A program made the position numbers and the translations under genes. From assembly GCA_934157235.1 (NCBI GenBank), contig CAKPHH010000001.1, positions 372,001-436,000 of the forward strand: a DNA stretch of 64,000 nucleotides, read 5' to 3'. Position 1 is the first letter of the stretch. The number at the start of each line of letters is the position of its first letter. The DNA is from an uncultured Bacilli bacterium. Lineage in GTDB: Bacteria; Bacillota_I; Bacilli_A; RF39; UBA660. The notes below the pieces were generated by a model. It was given only the letters and a program-made list of their open reading frames with translations. It did not search any database and was not told the origin of the DNA. Below, piece by piece: positions 24,907 to 34,306 of this stretch.

Positions 24907-25569
24907 CTACAGCTCTTCTTCTATCATTTTTATTTCTCTTCTTGTAATAAATTTCTTATATCTATAATTTTTTGGCAATATTGAAACAAGTATTTCTCTA
25001 GATAATTTTTCCCTTTTATAATACTCTTCAAATAATCCACCCTTTTTTTGAAGAAGTATTGGTCCAAAGAAATATTCTCTTTTACTATAATGTTTCTTTC
25101 CTCTTTTAAATTTAATTATTTGATATATAAACTTTTTATCTTTAACCAATTCTTCATCATCAATATAGAAACCATTTTTTGTTAAAAACTTTTTTATATC
25201 AATTTGATAATTATTGGGACTAATTATAATTGTCTTTATCTTCTTTAAAACAGCCATATTATTTTTAAATATGCCTATCATATTTCTACCACCCATTCCT
25301 GAAATAATAACTGTATCTATCTCATCGGAATAAGTATCAAGTCCATTTCCTAAACGCACCTCTATTTTATCTTCTAACCCTTCTCTTTTTATATTCTCTT
25401 TAGCTTGTTTAACTGGACCTTCTGCAATATCAGAAGCAATTGCTTTAATATTTTTATTCTGTTTAACTAAATAAATATCTAAAAAAGCATGATCACAACC
25501 AATATCTAAACAAAAGGAATTAGCTTCTACTAAATCCCCTATTTGTTTTAATCTATCATTTATTTTCAT
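24907..25569 (-). CDS. trmK: tRNA (adenine(22)-N1)-methyltransferase TrmK
   Basis: 220 residues, SAM-dependent Rossmann methyltransferase that makes m1A22 in tRNA. Visible: MKINDRLKQI, the SAM-binding CLDIGCDHAFLDIYL near residue 20, IASDIAEGPVKQA, and the catalytic-side VIISGMGGRNMIGI near residue 90 followed by IISPNNYQ. Its ATG overlaps the end of rpoD, the conserved order dnaG - rpoD - trmK of Firmicutes. A hairpin AAGAGC/GCTCTT spans the stop and may terminate the operon. Confidence 0.93.
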   Translation of the reverse strand: MKINDRLKQIGDLVEANSFCLDIGCDHAFLDIYLVKQNKNIKAIASDIAEGPVKQAKENIKREGLEDKIEVRLGNGLDTYSDEIDTVIISGMGGRNMIGIFKNNMAVLKKIKTIIISPNNYQIDIKKFLTKNGFYIDDEELVKDKKFIYQIIKFKRGKKHYSKREYFFGPILLQKKGGLFEEYYKREKLSREILVSILPKNYRYKKFITRREIKMIEEEL

Positions 25570-26660
25570 TAGTCAGTCAAGAAATCCTTTAATTTTCTAC
25601 TACGAGAAGGATGTCTTAATTTACGAAGTGCTTTAGCCTCTATTTGTCTAATTCTCTCACGAGTAACTCCAAATATTTGTCCAACTTCTTCTAGAGTTCT
25701 ACATTGTCCATCATTAAGACCAAATCTAAGTCTAAGTACTTTTTCTTCACGATCTGTTAAAGTTGATAATACTCCAGATAATTCTTCTTTTAACATTTCA
25801 ACTGTTGCATATTCTTCTGGACCCATAGTTCTCTCATCTTTAATAAAGTCTCCTAAATGAGAATCATCTTCTTCACCTATTGGTGTTTCTAATGAAACTG
25901 GATCTTGTGAAATCTTATAAACTTCACGAACTTTATCAATAGAAATTCCTAACTTTTTAGCAATTTCCTCATCAGTTGGTTCACGATTTAACTCTTGTGT
26001 TAATTGTCTTTGTACACGAGCCAATTTATTAATAGTTTCAACCATATGTACTGGTACACGAATAGTTCTAGCTTGATCAGCTATTGCTCTTGTAATTGCT
26101 TGTCTAATCCACCAAGTAGCATATGTTGAAAATTTATATCCTTTAGTAGGATCAAACTTATCTACAGCTTTCATTAATCCAATGTTACCTTCTTGAATTA
26201 AATCTAAGAATAACATTCCACGTCCTACATATCTCTTCGCAATACTAACAACTAAACGCAAATTTGATTCAGCTAACATTCTCTTAGCTTCCTCATCTCC
26301 TTCTTCAGCTCTTTTAGCATATTCAAACTCTTCATCTGAAGTAAGTAAGTTAATACGTCCAATTTCTTTTAAGTACATACGTACAGGATCATTAATTTTT
26401 ACATCTTTTGATAATGTAATATCTTCAACCATAACATCTGAAGTAATTTCTTCTCCAGAAGCATCATCAGATCCATCTTCAGCAACAATATCAATATTAG
26501 CTTCTACTAAAGCATTATATAAGTCATCTAATGAATCACTATCTACATCTAATCCCTTTAATTCTTCCGCTAGTTGTTCATAAGTAATAAAACCTTGTTT
26601 CTTACCTTTCGCTAGTAATTTTTCTTTTCTTTCTTCAAGTGTTTTTATTTCTCCAACCAT
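25569..26660 (-). CDS. rpoD: Primary RNA polymerase sigma factor (SigA/RpoD)
   Basis: 363 residues. A short acidic N-terminal region 1.1 (about 1-90) is followed by region 1.2 DPVRMYLKEIG, regions 2.1-2.4 with NLRLVVSIAKRYVGRGM, DLIQEGNIGLMKAVDKF and the -10 reader STYATWWIRQAITRAIADQA, region 3 and region 4 with EEVGQIFGVTRERIRQIEAK for -35 recognition. Middle gene of the dnaG - rpoD - trmK operon. ATG 26660 overlaps little with dnaG and follows GGGAGAATAG. Confidence 0.98.
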   Translation of the reverse strand: MVGEIKTLEERKEKLLAKGKKQGFITYEQLAEELKGLDVDSDSLDDLYNALVEANIDIVAEDGSDDASGEEITSDVMVEDITLSKDVKINDPVRMYLKEIGRINLLTSDEEFEYAKRAEEGDEEAKRMLAESNLRLVVSIAKRYVGRGMLFLDLIQEGNIGLMKAVDKFDPTKGYKFSTYATWWIRQAITRAIADQARTIRVPVHMVETINKLARVQRQLTQELNREPTDEEIAKKLGISIDKVREVYKISQDPVSLETPIGEEDDSHLGDFIKDERTMGPEEYATVEMLKEELSGVLSTLTDREEKVLRLRFGLNDGQCRTLEEVGQIFGVTRERIRQIEAKALRKLRHPSRSRKLKDFLTD

Positions 26661-26662
26661 GT

Positions 26663-28387
26663 CTATTCTCCCATTCTTAAATTTCTAATTTTATTAGCTA
26701 TCTTAGCTTGTTCTAATGGATCTACTTCTTTCTTCATCAAATTAGTTAATCTTTTAATTTCTTGGCTACAACGATATTCTCTTATAACCTTAAAATATTG
26801 AAATAACTCTTCTTTATTAGTCTTCTCATTATAATTACCTGCTAATATAGAATTTAATAAAATTAAAATATCTTCTTTATCTTGAACATAAGTATAAAAA
26901 TCCGCCACATTTATATTACCATATAACTTATAATAATAGATAATCTCACTAGAAAGTATTCTACTCTCTTCACTTGGAAATACTATATTTTCCCCTTCTA
27001 CTTGGCTAATTACCCAATCATTATTAAGCATAAAGTAAAGTATTTGTTCTACTGCTTTATCATACTTAGTTTTCTTAACTTCTTTACTTTTTACTTCTAA
27101 AGCAACTGTTTTAGAAGTGTTTTTAAAGGCTATCAAGTCTCTAAAACGTTTTTCCAGTGTATTATAACTTATATCAAACTCATTTGCAAGTCTTTTAAGT
27201 ACGATTTCCACTCTAATTTCATCATTAATTTTAGCCGTTTCTTGTAAAACTTTATTTATATAGTCAGCTTTTTCTTCATCACTTTTAAAATTAACATTCT
27301 TTCTAAGACTCTGCATCTTAAAATCACTAAAGTTAATAGCGTTTTCTATAAGTCCTAAAAATCTCTCTTTTCCATTCTTTAATATAAATGAATCTGGATC
27401 ATCATTATCTGGAAGTACTACAACTCTGACTTCAACTCCTTGGTCTAACAAATGTTCTCCAATACTAAGCATTGCTTTAACTCCTGGATCATCACCATCT
27501 AAACACAAAATAATATTATTAGAAAGTCTTTTGATCAAATTAAACTGATTATTTGTAAGAGCAGTTCCCATTAAAGCCACGGTATTTTTAACCCCTACAA
27601 TACTCGCTCTAATAACATCCATAAATCCTTCCATCACTATAACAGACTTTTTAAGTCGACATTCTTCTCTTGCAATATGATAGTGATAAAGCATTTCTCC
27701 TTTTTTAAAGATATCCGTCTCTTTTGTATTTAAATATTTATTTTGATCAACATCTTTATAAATTCTTCCACTAAATCCAACGACTTGTCCAAACACATCA
27801 TATAATGGAAACATAATTCGATCATTATATATATCATGATCATCACTTGAAAGTCCAATTCTATTTAATGTACTAAGTTCATATTTTTTACTCTCCAATA
27901 ACTTAGTCAAATCATCCCGACTCTCCAGTGATAATCCTATTTCAAATTCTTTAATAGCTTCTTCATTAATACCACGTTTACTTAAATAACTTCTTGCTTC
28001 TTTACCAACTGCCGCCGATAAATTATTTTGATAATACTTAACCGCAAAATTATAGGCTTCATATAATTTATCAAACTTTGTAGTTTTTTTTGCAACGTTT
28101 ACTGAAGAAACATTTACACCAACTTTTTCTCCTAAATATCTTAATGCTTCTCTAAAGTCAATATGCTCATAATTCATCAAAAACGTATAAACATTTCCTG
28201 TCGCATGACAAGAAAAGCATGTATATATTTGTTTTTCTCTTGAAACGCACATCGAAGGATTAGAATCATCATGAAAAGGACAAACTCCAAAAAAGTTTTT
28301 ACCTCTAGCAACTAAAGGAATTCTCTCTCCTATGATGTCAACTATATCTGTCTTACTACGAATAATATTCGCTAAGTCATTATTCAA
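26663..28387 (-). CDS. dnaG: DNA primase
   Basis: 574 residues. CHC2-type zinc finger CPFHDDSNPSMCVS with CFSCHATGN (about 37-66), TOPRIM core with the acidic EGFMDVIRA and CLDGDDPG motifs near residues 250-300, then the C-terminal helicase-binding region. Synthesises RNA primers at the fork with DnaB. First gene of the operon and behind a good promoter at 28444-28416. Length is slightly short of B. subtilis DnaG (about 600), with no missing motif. Confidence 0.97.
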   Translation of the reverse strand: MNNDLANIIRSKTDIVDIIGERIPLVARGKNFFGVCPFHDDSNPSMCVSREKQIYTCFSCHATGNVYTFLMNYEHIDFREALRYLGEKVGVNVSSVNVAKKTTKFDKLYEAYNFAVKYYQNNLSAAVGKEARSYLSKRGINEEAIKEFEIGLSLESRDDLTKLLESKKYELSTLNRIGLSSDDHDIYNDRIMFPLYDVFGQVVGFSGRIYKDVDQNKYLNTKETDIFKKGEMLYHYHIAREECRLKKSVIVMEGFMDVIRASIVGVKNTVALMGTALTNNQFNLIKRLSNNIILCLDGDDPGVKAMLSIGEHLLDQGVEVRVVVLPDNDDPDSFILKNGKERFLGLIENAINFSDFKMQSLRKNVNFKSDEEKADYINKVLQETAKINDEIRVEIVLKRLANEFDISYNTLEKRFRDLIAFKNTSKTVALEVKSKEVKKTKYDKAVEQILYFMLNNDWVISQVEGENIVFPSEESRILSSEIIYYYKLYGNINVADFYTYVQDKEDILILLNSILAGNYNEKTNKEELFQYFKVIREYRCSQEIKRLTNLMKKEVDPLEQAKIANKIRNLRMGE

Positions 28388-28415
28388 CTGACACCACTCC
28401 TTCTAAACACCAATT

Positions 28416-28444
28416 AATATATCATATTTTGACATTTTTTTCAA
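28416..28444 (-). promoter_or_regulatory. Promoter of the dnaG-rpoD-trmK operon
   Basis: Minus strand TTGAAA (28444-28439), 17-base spacer, TATATT (28421-28416), about 30 bases before the dnaG ATG. Confidence 0.72.
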
Positions 28445-28473
28445 TAAAAGCCTCTCTAAACCTCACTAGTTCA

Positions 28474-28501
28474 AAGAAAAAACTAGAGTCCAACCTCTAG
28501 T
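28474..28501 (-). terminator. Terminator after yqeH
   Basis: Perfect 7-bp stem ACTAGAG/CTCTAGT followed on the minus strand by TTTTTTC. Confidence 0.85.
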
Positions 28502-28526
28502 ATTCCCATAAAATAGTTTTTTTTTT

Positions 28527-29543
28527 CTAAATCAACGACTTCCTCATAAATGTCTCAATATCTTTATCTATATAAACATCTACTAAACCTTTATTAACTA
28601 TTTTTACAAAACCTAATCCATTAATAACTAAATCCTCATCATACTTAACTTGATAAGTAATCTTATTTTTATCTCTAAGTTCATTATTATTAAGTAAATT
28701 AAGTAATCTTCTTACCTTTAAATCATTGGAAACAAATAACGTAAAACTATTCTTCTCTCCCTCTACATAATCTATTCTTATTAAATCCTCAATAATAATA
28801 GATTGATTAGGTCTAAGTTGATATGTTCTAGGTTTAATTTCTTTCTTAGCTGATATTTTCTTTACAATACTAGCATCAACATGATTTAATATTGATCCTG
28901 TATCTACAAGTCCCGGAGTATCTATTAATGTTAAATAATCATTAATTTCAATAGAAACAGTATTTAGGGTTGTTGAAGGTAAAGGAGACATTGTTAATTC
29001 TTGACAATTATCTGAATAATTTTGTATCAATTTATTTATCAAACTGGATTTACCCGCATTAGTATGTCCAACTACATAAACATTTTTGGAAGTCTGATAA
29101 AACTTAATTCTTTTTAACAAGTAATCTATATTATAATTCTTACTAACACTAACAACAATTACCTCTTCAAAATGAATATCTTTCTCTTCTAAATATTTAA
29201 TTAACTTAGTTTCTTTAACTGACTTTGGTAAAACATCTCTTTTATTTAAAACTAATATCATCTTATTAGGTATAATACTTCTAATTTGTTCTATATTCTT
29301 CTCTAAATTAAGTAAATCTGTAATATATAAAACTAAGTCTTTTGTCTGTCCTACTCCTTTTAATATCTCTAGATACTCATCATTTGACTTAGTAACCATT
29401 TGATATTCTCCATAATTTTTCAATCTAAAACATCTTTGGCATATATCATTATCTAAACTTGTCGTATAACCTTCTTGTAAAACATTTTCATCCTGTAATT
29501 TTACTCCACATCCCATACATGTTTTAATCTCTTCTTTATCCAT
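28527..29543 (-). CDS. yqeH: Ribosome biogenesis GTPase YqeH
   Basis: 338 residues from ATG 29543 (AGAGGAAAATATT upstream); a longer frame begins inside yqeG and is rejected. N-terminal zinc finger CMGCGVKLQ ... ICQRCFRL, then a circularly permuted GTPase: G4 LNKRD precedes G1 GHTNAGKSS (about residue 160), and G3 is DTPG. The C-terminal domain is the RNA-binding type. Needed for 30S subunit assembly in B. subtilis. Overlaps yqeG by 8 bases, the conserved yqeG-yqeH order. Confidence 0.95.
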   Translation of the reverse strand: MDKEEIKTCMGCGVKLQDENVLQEGYTTSLDNDICQRCFRLKNYGEYQMVTKSNDEYLEILKGVGQTKDLVLYITDLLNLEKNIEQIRSIIPNKMILVLNKRDVLPKSVKETKLIKYLEEKDIHFEEVIVVSVSKNYNIDYLLKRIKFYQTSKNVYVVGHTNAGKSSLINKLIQNYSDNCQELTMSPLPSTTLNTVSIEINDYLTLIDTPGLVDTGSILNHVDASIVKKISAKKEIKPRTYQLRPNQSIIIEDLIRIDYVEGEKNSFTLFVSNDLKVRRLLNLLNNNELRDKNKITYQVKYDEDLVINGLGFVKIVNKGLVDVYIDKDIETFMRKSLI

Positions 29544-30063
29544 AATATTTTCCTCTTTCAAATAAATCACGTTTTTCATAGTATTTTACTATTTTATTTT
29601 CAATCAGTCTATTAAGTCCTGTTATTTTTAAATCTTTTTTCCCTAAAGGGTCTACTAAAATAGTCTTAATTTTATATCTTTTTCCCGCTAAAATATCTGT
29701 AACTATTTGATCTCCTATCATAACCATTTCATCTTTTTTTAATTTTTCATTTTTTCTTATTTTTCTTAAACTCCTAGTAGAAGGCTTTAAACTCCAAGCT
29801 ACCCCTTTTATCCCTAAATCTTCTAAATAAGGATCAATTCTTTGTTGAGTATTATTAGAACTTATAAATATTAAGAAGTCTTTTTCTAACTCTTTTATAA
29901 GCTTCCTTGTCTCTTCAGGACATTTTTCATGTTCTATTAAACCTAAAGTATTATCTAAGTCAAATATTAAGCACTTAATACCATCTTTTTTTAATTTTTT
30001 ATAATCTATTTCAAATATGTTTTTCTTATACATATCTGGCCTAAACAAACTCACTTTAATCAC
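29536..30063 (-). CDS. yqeG: YqeG family HAD-IIIA phosphatase
   Basis: 175 residues of the HAD superfamily. Motif I DLDNTLGLIEH (nucleophile Asp and +2 Asp near residues 35-37), motif II FISSNN, motif III Lys in the RKNEKLKKDEM region and the acidic motif GDQIVTDILAGKR. Bacterial relatives of mitochondrial phosphatidylglycerophosphatase (PTPMT/Gep4 type) fall in this family, so PGP phosphatase activity is possible but not shown. Translationally coupled to yqeH. Confidence 0.9.
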   Translation of the reverse strand: MIKVSLFRPDMYKKNIFEIDYKKLKKDGIKCLIFDLDNTLGLIEHEKCPEETRKLIKELEKDFLIFISSNNTQQRIDPYLEDLGIKGVAWSLKPSTRSLRKIRKNEKLKKDEMVMIGDQIVTDILAGKRYKIKTILVDPLGKKDLKITGLNRLIENKIVKYYEKRDLFERGKYYG

Positions 30064-30070
30064 TTCCAGA

Positions 30071-31516
30071 CTAATTATTAACTCTTTGAGTAACCATTTC
30101 AGTTCCCATAGTTATCTTATCAAATATATATCCATTATCTTTTCCAAATTTAATTATATTTCTTAAAGCATCCCTTGTATAAGCTTTAACATCATGCATT
30201 AAAACTATATTAATTCTATCTCTTGATAATCTAGAAACTACATTATTATAAATAACATTGGAATTAACATTTGGATCGTTAGTTGCATCTCCACTAGACA
30301 CATTCCAATCATAATAACGATAACCCTTATTTAAAACTTCTTTTGTTAAAGTACTCATAATACCAGGCGAATAACGTCTACTAATTGTATTACTAGATCC
30401 TCCTGGAAATCTAATTATTTTTGACTCTTCTCCTGTTATTCTCTTAACTCTTTCAGAAACTGCACCTAAATCATTGAAATAAGCATCAACTGAAGCATAA
30501 ACACTACTATAAGTATGCGAATAAGTATGTAATGCTATGGTATGTCCCTCTTCATATGCTCTTTTAATTAATTCATCAGGTCCATAGCCCGTTACAAAGA
30601 AAGTTGCCTTAACGCCTTCCTCTTTTAAAATATCTAATATCACATTAGTTGTTCCATACTTAGGACCATCATCAAATGTTAAGTAAATAGTTCCATTTGC
30701 TCCTCTTTTTGAAACAATAACTTTCCTCTCTACACTAGCTTTATTTCCTTTTTTATCACTAACTGTATAAGTAATTTTATATTCTCCAACCTTAGAAGTA
30801 TCAACACTACCAGATATCTTAACAGCCTTATCTAAATCACTATCACAGTTATCACTAACACTAACTCCTAATTCCTTATAATTATCTCCTACAAAAACAT
30901 AAACTATCTCGTTACCATTTAACTTAACAACTGGAGCAATCTCATCTTTATAAATAATCTTTCTACTAACACTACTCTTATTACCATACTTATCTTTAAC
31001 TGTATAAGTAATTTTATTCTTACTCTTAGAAACCTTAACTTTATCTGTTATATCTCCATCATAGTCATCAACAGCACTATATTCTTCCTCTTTATATTTT
31101 TTTCCCGGACAAACTAAAATATCCTCATCACTAACAAGTTTAATAACAGGAGCATTCTTATCGATTACTCTAACCTTTCTTACTATTTTCTTTTTAAACA
31201 ATCCTTCTTTCACTGTATAAGAAACATCATAAGTACCAAGTTTATTCGAATTAACACTACCTGTCACCTTCACATTTTTAGTTACATCTCTTCCTAAGAA
31301 TGAAGCCTTATATCCCTTCTCAACATATTCATCTTTATAACCAATTTCAATGTATCTAGAACCCTTCAAACTAATTGAAGGCAACAATAAAAAATTGTAA
31401 ATACAAACTACTAAAACTATTCCTAAAAAAACACTTAATCCAGCAAAAAAAGCATTATTACTTTTAAACCTTTTTATCATATGTTTATTGTATTTGTTAA
31501 TTCTCTTTTCTTCCAT
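30071..31516 (-). CDS. Membrane-anchored polysaccharide deacetylase with Ig-like domains
   Basis: 481 residues from ATG 31516 (GGTGGA 6 bases upstream). A short cytoplasmic stretch, one membrane anchor (about 24-46), two or three DUF5011-type Ig-like modules (Y-I-E-I-G-Y-K-D-E-Y start, repeated TYTVKDKYGNKSS and TYTVSDKKGNKAS ends), then a NodB domain from about 275: TFDDGPKYG (catalytic Asp), HTYSHTYS (metal His pair), RFPGGSSN and HDV near the C-terminus. Probably removes N-acetyl groups from peptidoglycan or another wall polysaccharide outside the cell. Confidence 0.92.
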   Translation of the reverse strand: MEEKRINKYNKHMIKRFKSNNAFFAGLSVFLGIVLVVCIYNFLLLPSISLKGSRYIEIGYKDEYVEKGYKASFLGRDVTKNVKVTGSVNSNKLGTYDVSYTVKEGLFKKKIVRKVRVIDKNAPVIKLVSDEDILVCPGKKYKEEEYSAVDDYDGDITDKVKVSKSKNKITYTVKDKYGNKSSVSRKIIYKDEIAPVVKLNGNEIVYVFVGDNYKELGVSVSDNCDSDLDKAVKISGSVDTSKVGEYKITYTVSDKKGNKASVERKVIVSKRGANGTIYLTFDDGPKYGTTNVILDILKEEGVKATFFVTGYGPDELIKRAYEEGHTIALHTYSHTYSSVYASVDAYFNDLGAVSERVKRITGEESKIIRFPGGSSNTISRRYSPGIMSTLTKEVLNKGYRYYDWNVSSGDATNDPNVNSNVIYNNVVSRLSRDRINIVLMHDVKAYTRDALRNIIKFGKDNGYIFDKITMGTEMVTQRVNN

Positions 31517-31573
31517 AAATTCCACCATCACTACTACAATTATACTAAAAAATACCTCTATTGTCTATAACAC

Positions 31574-32272
31574 CTATTTATCATATTTATTATTCTTAAT
31601 AAACTCCCTCAGTATTTTAGTAAGTGCTCTCTTCTCTATCCTAGAAACATAACTTCTAGATATTCCTAACTTCTTACTAATAGTTTTCTGTGTCTCTTCA
31701 TCCTGATTATTTAATCCATATCTTCTTATTAATATTTCCTTTTCTCTAGGTGTTAATACCGATATATACCTCTTCAACAACAAAATATTATCTTTTAAAT
31801 CTATATCTGCCGCAAAATCTGGTGTTGGTGTTTTTAAAACATCCATTATCGCAATCTCATTTCCATCCTTATCAAACCCAACCGCATCATTTATAGAAAT
31901 ATCATTATTATAACGATTATTACTTCTAAAATACATAAGTATTTCATTTTCTATACATCTAGCACAATAAGTCGTAATTTTAACTCCCTTATCGCTAGAA
32001 AAAGTATCCACTCCTTTTATTAATCCAATTGTTCCTATACTAATTAAGTCATCACTATCTACATATTTATTATCAAATTTTTTTATTATATGAGCAACTA
32101 ATCTTAAATTATGTTCAATAAGCTTATTCCTATCATCCATATTTCCATTCATTTTACCTTTAATACATTTCTCTTCCTCTATAGGATCTAAAGGTTCTGG
32201 AAAAACATCATTAGAATAAGACCCTGTAAAACAAAATAAATTCTTTAAAATATCTATAATACTAAAAAACAT
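31574..32272 (-). CDS. sigK: RNA polymerase sigma factor, sigma-K/sigma-E-like (sporulation type)
   Basis: 232 residues. An N-terminal segment, then IEEEKCIKGKMNG, region 2 with IEHNLRLVAHIIKKF and DDLISIGTIGLIKGVDTF, TTYCARCIENEILMYFRSN (region 2.4), and region 4 with LTPREKEILIRRYGLN and SKKLGISRSYVSRIEKRALT. This matches SigK closely, including the ISRSYVSRIEKRAL end. The gene is intact, with no skin-type insertion. In Bacilli SigK directs late mother-cell transcription. SigE is the nearest alternative. Presence suggests a spore-forming ancestor or present ability; other spore genes are not visible here. Confidence 0.85.
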   Translation of the reverse strand: MFFSIIDILKNLFCFTGSYSNDVFPEPLDPIEEEKCIKGKMNGNMDDRNKLIEHNLRLVAHIIKKFDNKYVDSDDLISIGTIGLIKGVDTFSSDKGVKITTYCARCIENEILMYFRSNNRYNNDISINDAVGFDKDGNEIAIMDVLKTPTPDFAADIDLKDNILLLKRYISVLTPREKEILIRRYGLNNQDEETQKTISKKLGISRSYVSRIEKRALTKILREFIKNNKYDK

Positions 32273-32310
32273 ATAATCCTCCTAAGAAATTATATGTCTT
32301 TCTTTGTCGA

Positions 32311-32772
32311 TTAATTAGTATTATGTTTCTTTCTAAATAGGTAACCTAAGTAATATAAAGTTATTCCTACTCCTGAACCAACACTATCTATTATCATATC
32401 TTTTACTTCACAGGATCTTCCTACAACAAATAATTGATGTACCTCATCACTGCAAGCATACAAAATACAAATAAAAAGTGCTACTAGTAAAGCTTTTGTA
32501 TTTATACCTAAATATTCTCTAACTAAACTAATCATTAAAAGTCCTAATATTAAGTAAACTCCTAAATGAGCTCCTTTTCTAACTGGAACAACCAAATATT
32601 TTAAGACTTTTTCTTTCTCTTCACTAGTTAAATCTCTTCTGATAATTTTTTGAACTGTTCTAACTATTACCCCATCACTTTTCTTTGTTGAAGCAACTCC
32701 TGTATCATTAGAAAACATAAATATTAGACCCATCCATAATACTACTAATATAATTTTAATTATCTTACGCAT
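32311..32772 (-). CDS. VanZ-like membrane protein
   Basis: 153 residues from ATG 32772 inside ATGCGTAA, overlapping the murE-like stop by 8 bases; two in-frame ATGs upstream (32778, 32790) remain possible. Four membrane helices and the VanZ-family signatures SNDTG, RKGAHLGVYLILGLL and CSDEVHQLFVVGRSCEVKDMIIDSVG. Family members include the teicoplanin-resistance accessory VanZ, but most chromosomal copies have no known resistance role. Translational coupling to murE suggests an envelope connection. Confidence 0.87.
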   Translation of the reverse strand: MRKIIKIILVVLWMGLIFMFSNDTGVASTKKSDGVIVRTVQKIIRRDLTSEEKEKVLKYLVVPVRKGAHLGVYLILGLLMISLVREYLGINTKALLVALFICILYACSDEVHQLFVVGRSCEVKDMIIDSVGSGVGITLYYLGYLFRKKHNTN

Positions 32773-34213
32773 TAGCATTTTTCTCTTCATTTATCTTTCT
32801 TAAAGCAATCTCTTGATAAGCCACTGTAATATCATTAAATTCTAATTTTTGATAAACTTCTCTTCCCTTTCCCAGTAATAAAACTATATCTTTATCTTTA
32901 GCCATCGCAATTGCATTCTTAATTGCAAGTTTTCGATCCGGAACAATCATCATATTACTATATTTATCTTTAATACCCTCATACATCATATTAACACTAT
33001 TAACCATCGCCATATTATCTGGATCATCATAAGTAAATATAACATAATCTGTCATATCACAAACACTCTTCCCAATACTACTTAACATACTTAAATCTTT
33101 ATCCATAACAGCTCCCAACACAACAATTGTATTATTAACGCCTAACGTATGAACAAAATTAATAAGTTTAATAATACTATTAGTAGTATGAGCATAATCA
33201 ACCATAACATAATATGAAGAATCTGTCTTTAACATTTCCATTCTTCCAGGAACCACTAAGTCTCCTATTTTATCTAAGAATTCTTCTTTCCTATATCCTA
33301 CTGTTAAAACACATAATATCGCCGCCGCTAAATTATAAATATTAAACTCTCCAAGTAATGGACTAAGTACATCAAATTCCTCATTATTATATTTAAATTT
33401 AATAAGAGTTTTTGAATTATTAATACTAAAATCAACTATTTGTAAAGTACAATCATCTGCTCTTCCATAAGTTAAAACAACTCCCTTGCAAAGGCTTTTA
33501 ACACTTTCAAAATAAGGATCATCTCTATTAATTATATAACAACCATTCTCCTTAACTTGTCTAAGTCCCATTCCCATAATATTAAAATATTCTATAAATT
33601 TATTATTATCATCTAAGTACTCATTAGCTAAATTTGTAAAAACTAAAACATCATAATTAGAAGCAATTAAACTTTTCTGTAAAATTTCTCTACTGGAAAC
33701 CTCCACAACAGCATACTTGCAGCCAAATTTAACAAACTCTCCCAAGCCTTCATATAATTTAGAAGCATCAAGTACTTTATCCTTATCTTCATCATTAAAA
33801 GCCGCACAACTTCTTCCATTAGTCCCAATATAACCAGTTCTATTAATTCCTAATAAACTCTGAATAATTATTGAAGTACTTGTTTTTCCATCTGTTCCTA
33901 AGACTCCAATCATCCCCATCTTCTTATCTGGAAAATCATAAAATTTCTGACATAAATATGGAAATTCTCTATTTGTATCAGGAACTTTTATAACTGCTAC
34001 TCTAGGATCATGTATATCTCTACTCGCAACAATAGCACAAGCACCATTTCTTATAGCCTCTTCTATACAATTATGTCTATCTAAATTACTATCAATAGTA
34101 CATACAAATAAATCATTCTTTTCTACTTCTAAAGAATTATTTCTAATATTTCTAATAATTAAATCTGTTCCTATCCCAGGATATAAATCATTTAGCTTTT
34201 TCATCCTATTCAC
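32765..34213 (-). CDS. murE: Mur ligase, UDP-MurNAc-tripeptide synthetase-like (MurE)
   Basis: 482 residues with MurE order: N-terminal UDP-binding domain (DLFVCTIDSNLDRH, GACAIVASRDI), P-loop GVLGTDGKTSTSII near residue 108, VVEVSSREI, FTNLANEYLD, and the C-terminal domain with VDYAHTTNSI and VLLLGKGRE. Adds the third amino acid of the peptidoglycan stem. The usual meso-DAP motif DNPR is replaced by DDPDN (TYDDPDNMAM), so the substrate is more likely L-lysine or another diamino acid; this is inference from the known specificity motif. First gene of a run with vanZ-like and divergent from the arginase-like gene. Confidence 0.88.
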   Translation of the reverse strand: MNRMKKLNDLYPGIGTDLIIRNIRNNSLEVEKNDLFVCTIDSNLDRHNCIEEAIRNGACAIVASRDIHDPRVAVIKVPDTNREFPYLCQKFYDFPDKKMGMIGVLGTDGKTSTSIIIQSLLGINRTGYIGTNGRSCAAFNDEDKDKVLDASKLYEGLGEFVKFGCKYAVVEVSSREILQKSLIASNYDVLVFTNLANEYLDDNNKFIEYFNIMGMGLRQVKENGCYIINRDDPYFESVKSLCKGVVLTYGRADDCTLQIVDFSINNSKTLIKFKYNNEEFDVLSPLLGEFNIYNLAAAILCVLTVGYRKEEFLDKIGDLVVPGRMEMLKTDSSYYVMVDYAHTTNSIIKLINFVHTLGVNNTIVVLGAVMDKDLSMLSSIGKSVCDMTDYVIFTYDDPDNMAMVNSVNMMYEGIKDKYSNMMIVPDRKLAIKNAIAMAKDKDIVLLLGKGREVYQKLEFNDITVAYQEIALRKINEEKNANA

Positions 34214-34259
34214 CTATACAAATTATACAGTAAATAGCTTTTAAATCAAAGTTTTTTTC

Positions 34260-34288
34260 TTGATATAGTATTTAATTTACGTTAAAAT
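34260..34288 (+). promoter_or_regulatory. Promoter of the arginase-family gene
   Basis: TTGATA (34260-34265), 17-base spacer, TAAAAT (34283-34288), just before the AAGGTG ribosome binding site. Confidence 0.65.
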
Positions 34289-34306
34289 TTATATAAGGTG
34301 ATAAAG

